From Torymus aiolomorphi (taxonomy: Eukaryota > Arthropoda > Insecta > Hymenoptera > Torymidae), in the NCBI GenBank assembly GCA_036365515.1, contig CM070876.1, positions 109,402,810 to 109,466,809 of the forward strand: a stretch of 64,000 nt of DNA, written 5' to 3'. This document shows, in pieces, positions 36,398 through 48,770 of this stretch. Numbering within the stretch: position 1 is the stretch's first letter; each line of letters opens with the position of its first letter. Both the position numbers and the translations under genes were made by a program. The notes beneath the pieces were generated by a model, which had not been told where the DNA came from, did not search any database, and saw only the letters and a program-made list of their open reading frames with translations.

Positions 36398-36641
36398 CCC
36401 TATTGGAATACACCCCCAAAATTTCATCCGTTTTTCGATCCGAGAGCTCCTTCTCGAGAAATAAGCAAAAAACCAAAATTTCTACCCCCATCACTGATTT
36501 TTGGAAATTCTGTCAACGTTGTCGGATAGTATATTAAAAGTATGTCCCCCCTATTGTTGCACCCCCAAAATTTCGTCCGTTTTTCGATCCGAGCGCTCCT
36601 TTTCGGGATATAAGCGAAAAACCAAAATTTCTACCCCCACC
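36398..36641. repeat. Two direct repeats ~150 bp apart
   Basis: CACCCCCAAAATTTC followed by TCCGTTTTTCGATCCGAG occurs near 36409 and 36559, each followed by GCTCCTT and ACCAAAATTTCTACCCCCA. No coding content. Confidence 0.75.
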
Positions 36642-37001
36642 ACCGGTTTTCGAAAATTCTTTCAATGGACAAATATGAGATCATGCGCATGTACCCCTCA
36701 GAGGTAGATAAAACGCCCCGGCCTTGTCAGGATGCGTACGGTAGGCCTTGAACAGGTTGCCTTAAAATTTTGATGCTTATTCAATACTTATCTAAACCTA
36801 GGCATATGCCCTATTTTTCGAAGTATCATCCAAATAACGCTTCCGAATTTGACAGTCCCATATACAGACACTTCATGGGAAAATTATAAGAAAAATGGGC
36901 TGGCAACATGTTATCAACAGGCCGCATGACTCAACTGATGTGGTTAGGTGCGAAAATTTAAAATATTTAACTCATAAAATAGAAAATAGTTTGAGACCTT
37001 T
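36642..37001. other. Unassigned stretch left of the palindromic element
   Basis: No gene seen. A short GC-richer patch lies at 36680-36760. Confidence 0.4.
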
Positions 37002-37015
37002 GTATTATAAAAATA

Positions 37016-38309
37016 CGAGGGTCATTTGACAAGTACCTAGCCTCACCGCCAGATGGTGCCACTATCGCACCAGAAATACACTACAGTGCAGTATCTTCCT
37101 GTAAACGGTTACAGACGAAATTTCAGCCGGATCGGAGTTGTAGTTTATTTTTGAGAGCGTGTGAAAGCAAATGTGTCTGTTGATTTTTGAAAAAATGGAG
37201 AAAGAACAATATCGGTCGGTGATTCGATTCTTGTTTTTGGAAGGGAAATCGCGCAGTGAAATTAAAGAACGCTTGGATCCAGTGTATGGGGATGCTTCTC
37301 CTTCGATGGCGACCGTTAAATTTTGGTATAACGAGTTTCAACGTGGTCGTACGTCGGTTTTTGATGATCCACGCCCAGGTGCTCCGGAAACAGCCACTAC
37401 GGAGGAGAACGTGACAAAAATACACGATATCGTTTTGTCAGACCGCCGATTAAAGGTGCACGAGATAGCTGCGATAGTAGGCATCTCAGAAGAACGCGTG
37501 TGGCATATCCTACATGAGATTTTAGGCATGAGGAGGCTGTCAGCAAGGTGGGTGCCGGGTTTGCTGACTGCAGACAACAAGCGCATCCGTGTGACCAGCT
37601 CAGAGCAGTGTTTGGAGCTGTTTAATCGCAATCCAAAAGAGTTTTTGCGTCGTTACGTGACCGTCGACGAAACATGGATTCACTACTACACTCCAGAGAC
37701 CAAGGAGCAGTCAAAACAGTGGACCTTATCCGGTGAACCTGCTTCGAAGAAGGCGAAGACGGTCCCGTCGGCCGGAAAGGTGATGGCCACTGTTTTCTGG
37801 GATTCTCAAGGTGTGATTTTTATTGACTATCTGGAGAAGGGCAAAACGGTCACAGGACAGTACTACGCCGAACTATTGAGCCGATTTGACGCCGTGTTAG
37901 AAGAAAAACGGCCCCATTTGTCTAAAAAGAAAGTGCTTTTCCACCACGATAATGCACCGGCTCACACTTCTGCACTCGCCACAGCTAAATTGGTCGAATT
38001 ACGCTACGAACTGCTGCCCCATCCACCGTATTCTCCAGATTTGGCTCCGTGCGACTTTTTTTTGTTTCCGAACCTAAAAAATTCGCTCGCCGGGAAGAGA
38101 TTCCACTCCAATAACGAAATAATCGCCGCCACGGAGGCCTATTTTGCAAACCAAGAGAAAACATTTTTTTCAACGGGGTTAAAAAAATTGGAACACCGCT
38201 GGACCAAGTGTATTCAACTAAAAGGAGACTATATTGAAAAATAAATTTTATTTTTTGTAAAATTTTGGTGTTTTCATTTGTAGGCTAGGTACTTATCAAA
38301 TGACCCTCG
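37016..38309 (+). mobile_element. Intact mariner element
   Basis: 1,294 bp with 28-bp TIRs (CGAGGGTCATTTGACAAGTA... and the complement with one mismatch, CGAGGGTCATTTGATAAGTA) and TA duplication at 37014-37015 and 38310-38311. It contains one uninterrupted transposase gene. It sits 14 bp inside the left end of the palindromic element; the right end of that element and the fragment at 51227 give the uninterrupted sequence TATAAAAATAATACTG. Confidence 0.97.
37195..38244 (+). CDS. mariner transposase, DD34D
   Basis: 349 codons from ATG 37195 (an upstream in-frame ATG at 37171 would add eight residues; the later one matches the usual mariner start MEK). The N-terminal half carries two helix-turn-helix-type domains for TIR binding (EGKSRSEIKERL, KVHEIAAIVGISEERVWHIL) and the WVPGLLTADNK linker. 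The catalytic domain has VTVDETWIHYYTPE (Asp158), HHDNAPAHTS (Asp252) and HPPYSPDLAPCDFFLFP (Asp287), which gives the DD34D spacing diagnostic of mariner. It acts by cut-and-paste into TA. No stop or frameshift, length as expected. The candidate for a functional gene in this window; TIRs are matched. Confidence 0.96.
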   Translation: MEKEQYRSVIRFLFLEGKSRSEIKERLDPVYGDASPSMATVKFWYNEFQRGRTSVFDDPRPGAPETATTEENVTKIHDIVLSDRRLKVHEIAAIVGISEERVWHILHEILGMRRLSARWVPGLLTADNKRIRVTSSEQCLELFNRNPKEFLRRYVTVDETWIHYYTPETKEQSKQWTLSGEPASKKAKTVPSAGKVMATVFWDSQGVIFIDYLEKGKTVTGQYYAELLSRFDAVLEEKRPHLSKKKVLFHHDNAPAHTSALATAKLVELRYELLPHPPYSPDLAPCDFFLFPNLKNSLAGKRFHSNNEIIAATEAYFANQEKTFFSTGLKKLEHRWTKCIQLKGDYIEK

Positions 38310-39739
38310 TAATACTGATATTCTTTTACGATTACTCCAACATTTTTGCATCACAGAAGTTTAAATTAATACTTTTTTAATATTTAGAAAAGAAATGTAA
38401 TGTATTAAAATATATATAGTGTGCGCTTGATTTCAGCTAGTTTTCTCTTTTGAAAATAATACCTATGTTTGAATGCAAACTATTCGGGTCACATATGATT
38501 TATTTATAGTGTTTAAACCTTCCAAAAGTGAAATAAAAATTGCAGCAAATAGTTTATTTATTTGATTTCACAAACAATATTACTAACATATTACACAAGT
38601 AAAAAAAATACGTAGGTGGTCCCTTTAGCGGGATAGGATTTTTTAGCAAAAATGAGACAAATAGCCGGTAATAGGATAATTTGAGGTTATGTTAGTCAAT
38701 ATTAGATTTTCAACACTGTACAAATACTAAAAATAATGCTTTTTTTGCACGCAAATAATTATTGCAAAATTATAGTAAAAAAAAAAAACATCATTGAACC
38801 ACCTCTATTCAGAGTATAAGATGTATGTAGCGACTCATTTATATAATCCTATCACAAACAGTTTATACATGTAATAAGTCTTATAAAATAATAAATGCTC
38901 AAATTTATTGTAGAAAATGGCAATGCTATCCGTAAAATAAATAAATAAATACTACTCAATTATAGACACCCTACATACTTAAAATTTAGTGAGGCACTCA
39001 ATTTTCGTATCTTGAATAATAGTTGAATGTTTATAAACGAACTGAAAGTATAAACATTATTCAAAGAAAGAAAGATACATAGTTTTTGAGATGACTTTTA
39101 TCGTTTTAAAATTGAAATGAATGAGGCGGTTGAAAAGGGAATTTTTACTTTTATTTATTGGATAATCAATTTAATACTGTCCCGGACACCCACCTGTTCT
39201 GCAGATTAGGGCTTAACATGTATAACTCGGAAAACTCATGTACGCAAAACGTGGACTGCTGCGCAGTTGAAAATCTGAGTTCGTGATCTGAGCTCGGCAG
39301 TCACTGCAGTTTTTCCGCGACTCTGAATCCTTTATATCATTCACCTTAAATAATCGGTAATTCCAGGCTCTTCATTTGTCAACAGAGCATGGCGGGAAAT
39401 AGAAAAAAAATGACAGGGTATTTGAAAATATTTGTTTACCAAAATAATTTTATTGATAATTAACATGTGGCTTAGCCAATATCTCAATTTTTAGATAATC
39501 TAGTACAATATAACTTTGAAAGATTCACTAAGAATAAAACGGATTTCACCATAGTTAGTTCTTATTCCCATGTTTTGCTCAGCAACGAGTATTTGTAAGC
39601 GATCAACTAATTTGTTAGGATCATCCCAGACGTCGAGTTCGTATGCAGTTGTAACATCTACTCGAGAGATTTTGAGAGCAACTTCTTCCTCTTCATCATC
39701 ACTAGTCCACTGACTCTTTTTACTTTCACGTTGATATCT

Positions 39740-40570
39740 CTAATTAATAAAGTTATAATTCTTACGAATTCTTCTCAGTAAATATTCATCGGTTGAGAAA
39801 TCTGATGCATCTTCACTAGAATGATCAGCTTCATAATAATTATCGGTCTCGTTAGAATGCGAGTTAACTCGTGTATCAACAATTATGAGCTTCTTTAGAA
39901 GATTGACTATTGGTTCAAGTATCTTTTTCGCTGCCACTGGATTAGTTTGCTCAACCCTTTCACTTTTCTCTCTTCCGTTGACATTATCTTCTCGAGATAA
40001 TGGCGAGACACTTTTTACAGACGACATTTCGAACATTGGAGCAATAAAATTATAAAATTTGTTACTCTTTAGTTTTCGAATCGACTCATTCACGCAATAG
40101 TGCTTTTTGTGAGCGCTCGAAACTTCAATAATCATACGATAATTATCCAAATCATCTGAATTGATAAGACTTTCATCCGGAAGTTTTTTGAATAGTAAAT
40201 GCAGTAATCCTACGGACAAACGGTAGTTTCGTTTCTTTATCTGGACAAAGTCGCCTTCAAATTTTATTGGAGAATTTCCGATCATAAGTAAATTTCCTCG
40301 CTTGTAAACACCATAAATATTATCCAGATATCTCCTAGAATTTCCGTTTAATTTCGTTACATATTTCTTGACTAGTTTTGCAAATTTACCATTATTGGAG
40401 CTAGCTATTTTATTATGGTCAGGGCTCATATTATATAGTTTAATTTCAGAAGTTTCCATATCATCAGCTGTATCCAGAGATTCAGCACTTTTTGTCAATC
40501 CTAATAAAGGCTGTGATTTTTGTACTACTGCATCCTGAAATTTGCTAATAACATCCGGTGTGTTTGCCAT
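39740..40570 (-). CDS. Palindromic-element ORF, left arm (DUF8207-like)
   Basis: A 276-codon frame starting MANTPDVISKFQD. Central region with DNIYGVYKRGNLLMIGNSPI, LLHLLFKKLPDESLI and DLDNYRMIIEVSSAHKKHY, then FYNFIAPMFEM, a Lys/Glu linker and an acidic Ser-rich tail. The pattern GVY..G...IG..P......Y....GL..L.FKK.P...DL..Y......AH resembles the insect multicopy family annotated as DUF8207, of unknown function. The stop TAG is shared with the right-arm copy and is followed by further open sequence there. An intact frame in this arm, in contrast to the right arm. Confidence 0.7.
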   Translation of the reverse strand: MANTPDVISKFQDAVVQKSQPLLGLTKSAESLDTADDMETSEIKLYNMSPDHNKIASSNNGKFAKLVKKYVTKLNGNSRRYLDNIYGVYKRGNLLMIGNSPIKFEGDFVQIKKRNYRLSVGLLHLLFKKLPDESLINSDDLDNYRMIIEVSSAHKKHYCVNESIRKLKSNKFYNFIAPMFEMSSVKSVSPLSREDNVNGREKSERVEQTNPVAAKKILEPIVNLLKKLIIVDTRVNSHSNETDNYYEADHSSEDASDFSTDEYLLRRIRKNYNFIN

Positions 40571-40639
40571 ATGTATGCTTCAATAGTTTAGCATCAACTG
40601 AATAAATATACCGCCAACATCCTTTTTATACTTTTATGC

Positions 40640-42905
40640 TATTATAGAGTAACACCTTCTATATCATACAGTCAGAACTTCTAAACTTTTATGCTATACA
40701 GTAACACCTTTTTGAACTTTTATTCTATTATAGAGTAACACATTTTTATGTTATAGAATAAAACCTTCTATGTCATACAGTTAAAACTTTTTAAACTTTG
40801 TGTCATAGAGCAATACCTTTCATATGTCATAGAGTAACACCTTTTTTATGTCATAGTGTAATACCTTTTTTATGTCATAAAGTGACATCTTTTTTATGTT
40901 ACAGAGTAACACCTTTTTCATTGCTATATAGTGACACCTTTTTGAAATTTTATGACATGGAGTAACACCTTCTTATGTTATTTAGCATCATCTGAATAAA
41001 TATATCGCCAACATCCGTTTTATACTTTTATACTATAGAGTAACACCATCTTGAACTTGTCTGCTACTATAGAGTAGCACCTTCTATGTCACACAATAAC
41101 ATCTTTTTACATTTTATGTCATAGAGTAACACCTTTTTTATGTTATAGAGTAACACCTTTTTTATGTCATAGTGTAACACCTCTTTTATGTCATAGAGTA
41201 ACACCTTTTTTATGTCATAGAATTACACCTTTTTTATGTCATAGAGTGATATGTTTTTTATGTCATAGAGTGACATATTTTTTATGTTACAGAGTCATTC
41301 CTTTTTTATGTCATAGAGTAACAGCTTTTTTATGTCATAGAGTAATATCTTTTTGTGTCATACAGTGACACCTTCATTGCTATATAGTAACACCTTTTTG
41401 AACTTGTATGTCATAATGTAACACCTTTTTATGTTATTTAGCATCATCTGAATAAATATATCGCCAACATCCTTTTTATATTTTTATGCTATACAGTAAC
41501 ACCATCTTGATCTTATCTGCTATTATAGAGTAGCACCTTCTATGTCACACAATAACATCTTTTTACACTTTATGTCATACAGTAACACCTTTTTTATGTC
41601 ATGGAGTAACACCTTTTTATGTTATAGAGTAACACCTTTTTTATGTTATAGCGTAACACCTTTTTTATGTCATAGAGTAACACCTTTTTTATGTGATAGA
41701 GTGACATGTTTTTTTTTATGTCATAGAGTTACACCTTTCTTATATCATAGAGTGACATATTTTTTATGTCATAGAGTGACATCTTTTTTATGTTACAGAG
41801 TCATACCTTTTTTATCTCATAGAGTAACAGTTTTTTTATGTCATAGAGTAACATCTTTTTGTGTCATAATGTGACAGCTTCATTGCTATAGAGTAACACC
41901 TTTTTGAACTTTTATGTCATAGAGTAACACCTTTTTATGTTATTTAGCATCACCTGAATAAATATACATCCAACATCCTTTTTATATTTTTATACTATAG
42001 AGTACACCATCTTGAACTTATCTGCTATTATAGAGTAGTACGTTCTATGTCACACAATAACATCTTTTTACACTTTATGTCATACAAAAACACCTTTTTT
42101 ATGTTATAGAGTAACACATTTTTTGTTATATAGTAACACCTTTTTTATGTCATAGAGTAACACCTTTTTTATGTCATAGAGTTACACCTTTTTTATGTCA
42201 TAGAGTGACATGTTTTTTATATCATAGAGTGACATCTTTTTTATGTTACAGAGTCATACCTTTTAATCTCATAGAGTAACAGCTTTTTTATGTCATAGAG
42301 TAACATCTTTTTATGTCATAGTGTGACACCTTCATTGCTATAGAGTAACACCTTTTTATGTTAATTAGCATAATCAGAATAAATATACATCCAACATCCT
42401 TTTCATATTTTTATACTATAGAGTAACACCATCTTGAACTTATCTGCTATTATAGAGTAGCACCTTCTATGTCACACAATAACATCTTTTTACACTTTAT
42501 TTCATAGAGTAACACCTTCTTTACGTCACAGTGTAACATCTTTTTTATGTCATAAAGTTACACCTTTTTTATCGCATAGAGTGACATGTTTTTTATGTCA
42601 TAGAGTGACACCTTTTTTATGTTATAGAGTAACACCTTTTTTATGTCATAGTGTAACACCTTTTTTATGGCATAGAGTAACACCTTTTTTATGTCATAGA
42701 GTGATATGTTTTTTATGTCATAGAGTTACAACCTTTTTATAACATAGAGTGACATGTTTTTTACGTCATAGAGTGACATCTTTTTTATGTTACAGAGTCA
42801 TACCTTTTTTATCTCATAGAGTAACAGCTTTTTGTGTCATAGAGTGACACCTTCATTGCTATAGAGTAACACCTTTTTGAACTTTTATGTCATAAAGTAA
42901 CACAA
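40640..42905. repeat. 24-bp minisatellite with higher-order structure
   Basis: The basic unit is TTTTTTATGTCATAGAGTAACACC with many variants (GTGACAT, GTCATACC). About every 450-500 bp (near 40983, 41434, 41940, 42360) a longer block appears: TTAGCATCATCTGAATAAAT, TATCGCCAACATCCTTTTTA, then TTATAGAGTAGCACCTTCTA. That block matches the 5' flank of the arm ORF (40571-40660), so the array includes duplicated promoter-side sequence. Open frames inside are repeat artefacts. Confidence 0.93.
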
Positions 42906-43032
42906 ATAGCATAAAAGTTTAAAAGTTTTGACTGTATGATATAGAAGGTGTTACTCTATAATAGCCTAAAAGTATAAAAAGGATGTTGGCGATATATTTA
43001 TTCATTTGATGCTAAACTATTGAAGCATAAAT

Positions 43033-44104
43033 ATGGCAAACACACCGGATGTTATTAGCAAATTTCAGGATGCAGTAGTACAAAAATCACAGCCTTTATT
43101 AGGTTTGACAAAAAGTGCTGAATCTCTGGATACAGCTGATGATATGGAAACTTCTGAAATTAAACTATCTAATATGAGCCCTGACCATAATAAAATAGCT
43201 AGCTCCAATAATGGTAAATTTGCAAAACTAGTCAAGAAATATGTAACGAAATTAAACGGAAATTCTAGGAGATATCTGGATAATATTTATGGTGTTTACA
43301 AGCGAGGAAATTTACTTATGATCGGAAATTCTCCAATAAAATTTGAAGGCGACTTTGTCCAGATAAAGGAACGAAACTATCGTTTGTCCGTAGGATTACT
43401 GAAATTAGTATTCAAAAAACTTTCGGATGAAAGTCTTATCAATTCAGATGATTTAGATAATTATCGTATGATTATTGAAGTTTCGAGCGCTCACAAAAAG
43501 CACTATTGCGTGAATGAGTCGATTCGAAAACTAAAGAGTAACAAATTTTAATTTTATTGCTCCAATGTTCGAAATGTCGTCTGTAAAAAGTATCTCGCCA
43601 TTATCTCGAGAAGGTAATGTTAACGGAAGAGAGAAAAGTGAAAGGGTTGAGCAAACTAATACAGTGGCAGCGAAAAAGATAGTTGAACCAATAGTCAATC
43701 TTCTAAAGAAGCTCATAATTGTTGATACACGAGTTAACTCGAATTCTAACGAGACCGATAATTATTATGAAGCTGATCATTCTAGTGAAGATGCATCAGA
43801 TTTCTCAACCGATAAATATTTACCGAGAAGAATTCGTAAGAATTATAACTTTATTAATTAGAGATATCAACGTGAAAGTAAAAAGAGTCAGTGGACTAGT
43901 GATGATGAAGAGGAAGAAGTTGCTCTCAAAATCTCTCGAGTAGATGTTACAACTGGATACGAACTCAACGTCTGGGATGATCCTAACAAATTAGTTGATC
44001 GCTTAAAAATACTCGTTGCTGAGCAAAACATGGGAATAAGAACTAACTATGGTGAAATCCGTTTTATTCTTAGTAAACTTCGCAATGCTAGTATCATAAA
44101 TTAA
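43033..44104 (+). pseudogene. Palindromic-element ORF, right arm (DUF8207-like, frameshifted, in-frame TAG)
   Basis: Near-identical to the left-arm gene. Frame 43033-43551 breaks where AAATTTTAATTT replaces AAATTTTATAATTT (2-base loss), and resumes at 43565-43861. After the TAG at 43859-43861 the same frame stays open for about 81 codons to TAA at 44102-44104, including QWTSDDEEEEVALKISRVDV and ELNVWDDPNKLVDRLKILVA, which looks like a conserved C-terminal domain (WDDP..LVDRL). The left arm has the same TAG, and a ~27-bp deletion near the end of the extension. Confidence 0.7.
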
Positions 44105-45355
44105 TTTTTCAAAGTTATATTGTACTAGATTATCTAAAAATTGAGATATTGGCTAAGCCACATGTTAATTATCAATAAAATTATTTTGGTAAACAAATAT
44201 TTTCAAATACCCTGTCATTTTTTTTCTATTTCCCGCCATGCTCTGTTGACAAATGAAGAGCCTGGAATTACCGATTATTTAAGGTGAATGATATAAAGGA
44301 TTCAGAGTCGCGGAAAAACTGCAGTGACTGCCGAGCTCAGATCACGAACTCAGATTTTCAACTGCGCAGCAGTCCACGTTTTGCGTACACGAGTTTTCCG
44401 AGCTATACATGTTAAGCCCTAATTTGCAGAACAGGTGGGTGTCCGGGACAGTATTAAATTGATTATCCAATAACTAAAAATAAAAATTCTCTTTTCAACC
44501 GCCTCATTCATTTCAATTTTAAAACCATAAAAGTCATCTGAAAAACTATGTATATTTCTTTCTTTGGATAATGTTTATACTTTCAGTTCGTTTATAAACA
44601 TTCAACTATTATTCAAGATACGAAAATTGAGTGCCTCACTAAATTTTAAGTATGTAGGGTGTCTATAATTGAGTAGTATTTATTTATTTATTTTACGGAT
44701 AGCATTGCCATTTTCTACAATAAATTTGAGCATTTATTATTTTATAAGACTTATTACATGTATAAACTGTTTATGATAAGATTATATAAATGAGTCGCTA
44801 CATACATCTCATACTCTGAATAGAGGTGGTTCAATGATGTTTTTTTTTTTTTACTATAATTTTGCAATAATTATTTGCGTGCAAAAAAAGCATTATTTTT
44901 AGTATTTGTAGAGTGTTGAAAATCTAATATTGACTAGCATAACCTCAAATTATCCTATTACCGGCTGTTTGTCTCACTTTTGCTAAAAAATCCTATACCG
45001 CTAAAGGGACCACCTACGTATTTTTTTTACTTGTGTAATATGTTAGTAATATTGTTTGTGAAATCAAATAAATAAACTATTTGCTGCAATTTTTATTTCA
45101 CTTTGGGAAGGTTTAAACACTATAAATAAATCATATGTGACCCGAATAGTTTGCATTCAAACATAGGTATTATTTTCAAAAGAGAAAACTAGCTGAAATC
45201 AAGCGCACACTATATATATTTTAATACATTACATTTACAGAAATATATATATATATATTTCTTTTCTAAATATTAAAAAAGTATTAATTTAAGCTTCTGT
45301 GATGCAAAAATGTTGGAGTAATCGTAAAAGAATATCAGTATTATTTTTATAATAC

Positions 45356-47450
45356 TCGTATATAGGGCAGCTGAATTTTTGGAAGATTTTTGAATTTATC
45401 ATTGCTTTTTTTGCGTTTATGTTTAAGAGATATTTTTCGGTAGTGTATGTTCTTTTTTATAAATTCTAACGGATAATTATTGTTCAGTAACATACTTTGG
45501 ACTTTTCGCAAATTATCCTTGTGGAATCTTTTATGTGACAATAGTATTGCTCGATCGACAAGGTTGTAGACAATGTTTTTCTTTTGCTGTACTAGATGAT
45601 TTGAAGAAAAGTTAATTACTCTTCCGGACGACGTTGATTTTTTAAACCAATTTGTAATTAATCTATTATTCTTTTTTATGATGGTTATGTCCAAAAAGTT
45701 TATACTATTATTATTTTCTAATTCATATGTAAACTGTAAATTATTGTGATACGCATTAAAAGTGTTAATAACACACTCTACATGTTCTTTTTTTATACAA
45801 ATAATAGTGTCATCTACGTATCTATAGTAAAAGAGAGGAGTGCAATTATGTATGTTTTTTAATTTTTCTAAGCATGACTTTTCTAAATCATCCATTACAA
45901 TGTCAGCAAATAACGGCGAAATGGGTGAGCCCATTGGCGTTCCAAAAAGCTGTCTATAATATTCATTGTTAAACGTGAAAAAAGTGTTGTTATATAGAAA
46001 GTGTACACATTTTTTTATTTCATCTAGTGGAATCGTGCAATTTGAAACGATCGATTGTGCTCGCTGTCAATACTCTCGCACACCAGTTCTACCGGGATGT
46101 TTGTAAACAAAGATATGACGTCTAATGAAAGTAATACATAATCACTGTTTAACTGAACATTTTTAAGTTTTGTCTTTAATCCAAAGCTATTGTCAATATG
46201 AGAACGTGGAAGTGTTATACAATTCTTTAATTGTTTATAAATAATATTCGCTAAAAAATAGGTGGGACTGTTAACTAGAGAGATAATAGGCCTTCCTTGT
46301 GTATTTTTGGTAATCCGTAGCATTTGACTAGAACTGCGTCCGTCAAAGTTAATTGATTGTTGTGAAATTGTTTGTGAAGAAATTCATTGTTATTCAGAGA
46401 TTTCAAAATTTTGGAAGTTTCTTTTATCAATGAATCTAAGGGATTCTTTTTTACTTTTTTATACGTGTTATCGTCAGAAAGAAGTTCTAATATTTTATTG
46501 TTATAATCTGATTTATTAAGACACACCGTTACGTTGCCTTTATCCGCTTTAGTGAAAAAAATATTAGTATTATTTTTTAAAAACGATTTTGTAATGTTGA
46601 GTTTTTTTATAAAAGCTCTCTCTTCTTTTGAAATGTGATTAACTTTTAAAATGTGATTATTAAATGTGATTAAGTGTCATGTTAATATTGTCCGTGATTT
46701 TTTCTCTAATATCATTTTTTACTGTATTATTATCTTCCATGAATTGTAAACAATTTTCCACGTTCTTAACAATAATGAATACGTCGTCTTTGGTTGTGTC
46801 CGAACTGTTACTAAAGCTAGGTCCTAGCGATACAAGATCCGAAACATCAGGCGGTATTTCTGTGTCGCTAAGATTTTTTACCCATTGATTTTTATTTACT
46901 ACTTTATCCACTTTTGGTTGTAACGTTAAAAACTTTTTATAATGTACTCTGTCCCATTTTTTTCTAGCAGTTTTAAATTTCAATTCAGAGTAGTCCAAAT
47001 ATGTATTAGACAATACTAAGTCCAAATTCGAATTTAAAATTAGATCTCTTATATTTTTACGTTTTTTTGTGAGAAAATTAATGTGTAAATTAATATCTTG
47101 TATTTCTGGCTTTAGTAATTTATGTAAAAAATAACTATTCCAGCTGATGAAAATCTTTTTGCACGAATTACTATGAAAAAATACGTTCGAAAAGTTCTTA
47201 CTCATATTCACAATATTTCTTGAAATGATATTGTTGTCCCTGCATTTCAGAAGGAATAGCCTTTGCGATGTACATTTGGCCAGGCCATCCGTCAAGTTGT
47301 TCCAATCTTTTAAAAGGTTTACAGTGCTTTTTCCATATTGTCTATTAATGGTCTTGAAGAAACACCTTGTAGAGTTTGAGTTCGTTTCCAATCTAGAACT
47401 CTGGTTGATTAAATTGAAGATTTTTTCACCCTCCATGGTTTTATTGTAGA
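45356..47450 (-). pseudogene. Penelope-like reverse transcriptase, left (minus-strand) copy
   Basis: Minus-strand frames in order: 47436-46660 (N-terminal region, MEGEKIFNLINQSSRLE), 46526-46275 (KCYGLPKIHKEG), 46323-46024 (GRPIISLVNSPTYFLANI, LLSLDVISLFTNIPVELV, RT motif A) and 45934-45347 (GSPISPLFADIVMD, then YRYVDDTIICIKK, the catalytic YVDD, and INFLDITI). This order of RT motifs with LPKIHK is specific to PLEs. Breaks: TAA after LNHI at about 46660, a frame change near 46300 and another near 46020. The frame stops where the palindromic element begins (CGA at 45356-45358). The GIY-YIG half is at 34439-34880. Confidence 0.9.
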
Positions 47451-47520
47451 AATTATGCTTTTCTCGATCAGGCGGGGGTAATATACGAAATAAAACAAGT
47501 TTATTTCTTAAGTATTATGA

Positions 47521-47556
47521 GCAACGTTTCGTTGACTAATCCGTCAACCTCTTCAG
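47521..47556 (-). ncRNA. Hammerhead-ribozyme-like core upstream of the left PLE copy
   Basis: Minus strand: CTGAAGA, GTTGAC-GGATTA-GTCAAC stem-loop, GAAAC, GTTGC. Same core as the other six copies in the window. Located in the pseudo-LTR just 5' of the PLE start codon. Confidence 0.5.
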
Positions 47557-47583
47557 GGTAAAAAATTTTTATTGTTAAAAAAG

Positions 47584-48056
<473 letters not shown>

Positions 48057-48083
48057 CTTTTTTAACAATAAAAATTTTTTACC

Positions 48084-48120
48084 CTGAAGAGGTTGACGGA
48101 TTAGTCAACGAAACGTTGCT
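48084..48120 (+). ncRNA. Hammerhead-like core, tandem unit 1
   Basis: CTGAAGA, stem GTTGAC/GTCAAC with loop GGATTA, GAAAC and GTTGCT. The ACGT following GAA is self-complementary, as in minimal hammerheads thought to act as dimers. Confidence 0.5.
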
Positions 48121-48295
48121 CATAATACTTAAGAAATAAACTTGTTTTATTTCGTATATTACCCCCGACTGATCGAGATAAGCATAATTTCTCCAATAAA
48201 ACCATGGAGGCTGAAAAAATCTTTAATTGTTGTCCCTGCATTTCTACAATAAAACCATGGAGGGTGAAAAAATCTTCAATTGTTGTCCCTAATTT

Positions 48296-48368
<73 letters not shown>

Positions 48369-48394
48369 TTTTTTAACAATAAAAATTTTTTACC

Positions 48395-48431
48395 CTGAAG
48401 AGGTTGACGGATTAGTCAACGAAACGTTGCT
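48395..48431 (+). ncRNA. Hammerhead-like core, tandem unit 2
   Basis: Identical core to unit 1. Confidence 0.5.
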
Positions 48432-48606
48432 CATAATACTTAAGAAATAAACTTGTTTTATTTCGTATATTACCCGCGCCTGATCGAGAAAAGCATAATT
48501 TCTACAATAAAACCATGGAGGGTGAAAAAATCTTCAATTGTTGTCCCTGCATTTCTACAATAAAACCATGGAGGGTGAAAAAATCTTCAATTGTTGTCCC
48601 TAATTT

Positions 48607-48706
<100 letters not shown>

Positions 48707-48733
48707 CTTTTTTAACAATAAAAATTTTTTACC

Positions 48734-48770
48734 CTGAAGAGGTTGACGGATTAGTCAACGAAACGTTGCT
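48734..48770 (+). ncRNA. Hammerhead-like core, tandem unit 3
   Basis: Identical core to unit 1. Confidence 0.5.

Larger units (their letters stand above)
37002..45355. mobile_element. 8.4-kb palindromic element (with mariner insertion) inside the PLE
   Basis: It starts GTATTATAAAAATA at 37002, continues after the mariner as ATACTGATATTC at 38312, and ends with the inverse complement GAATATCAGTATTATTTTTA...ATAC at 45355. The arms run 37002-37015 plus 38312-40660 and about 42905-45355, each carrying one copy of the same gene. The centre (40661-42905) is a 24-bp minisatellite. Without mariner it is about 7.06 kb. The right boundary falls exactly where the PLE RT frame is broken. The element type is unknown; long TIRs with the gene inside each arm are unusual. 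Confidence 0.85.

Noticed and set aside
41542..41874. 110-codon ORF with repeated Cys/His/Arg/Val/Thr
   Set aside because: Translation of the 24-bp minisatellite; not a gene.
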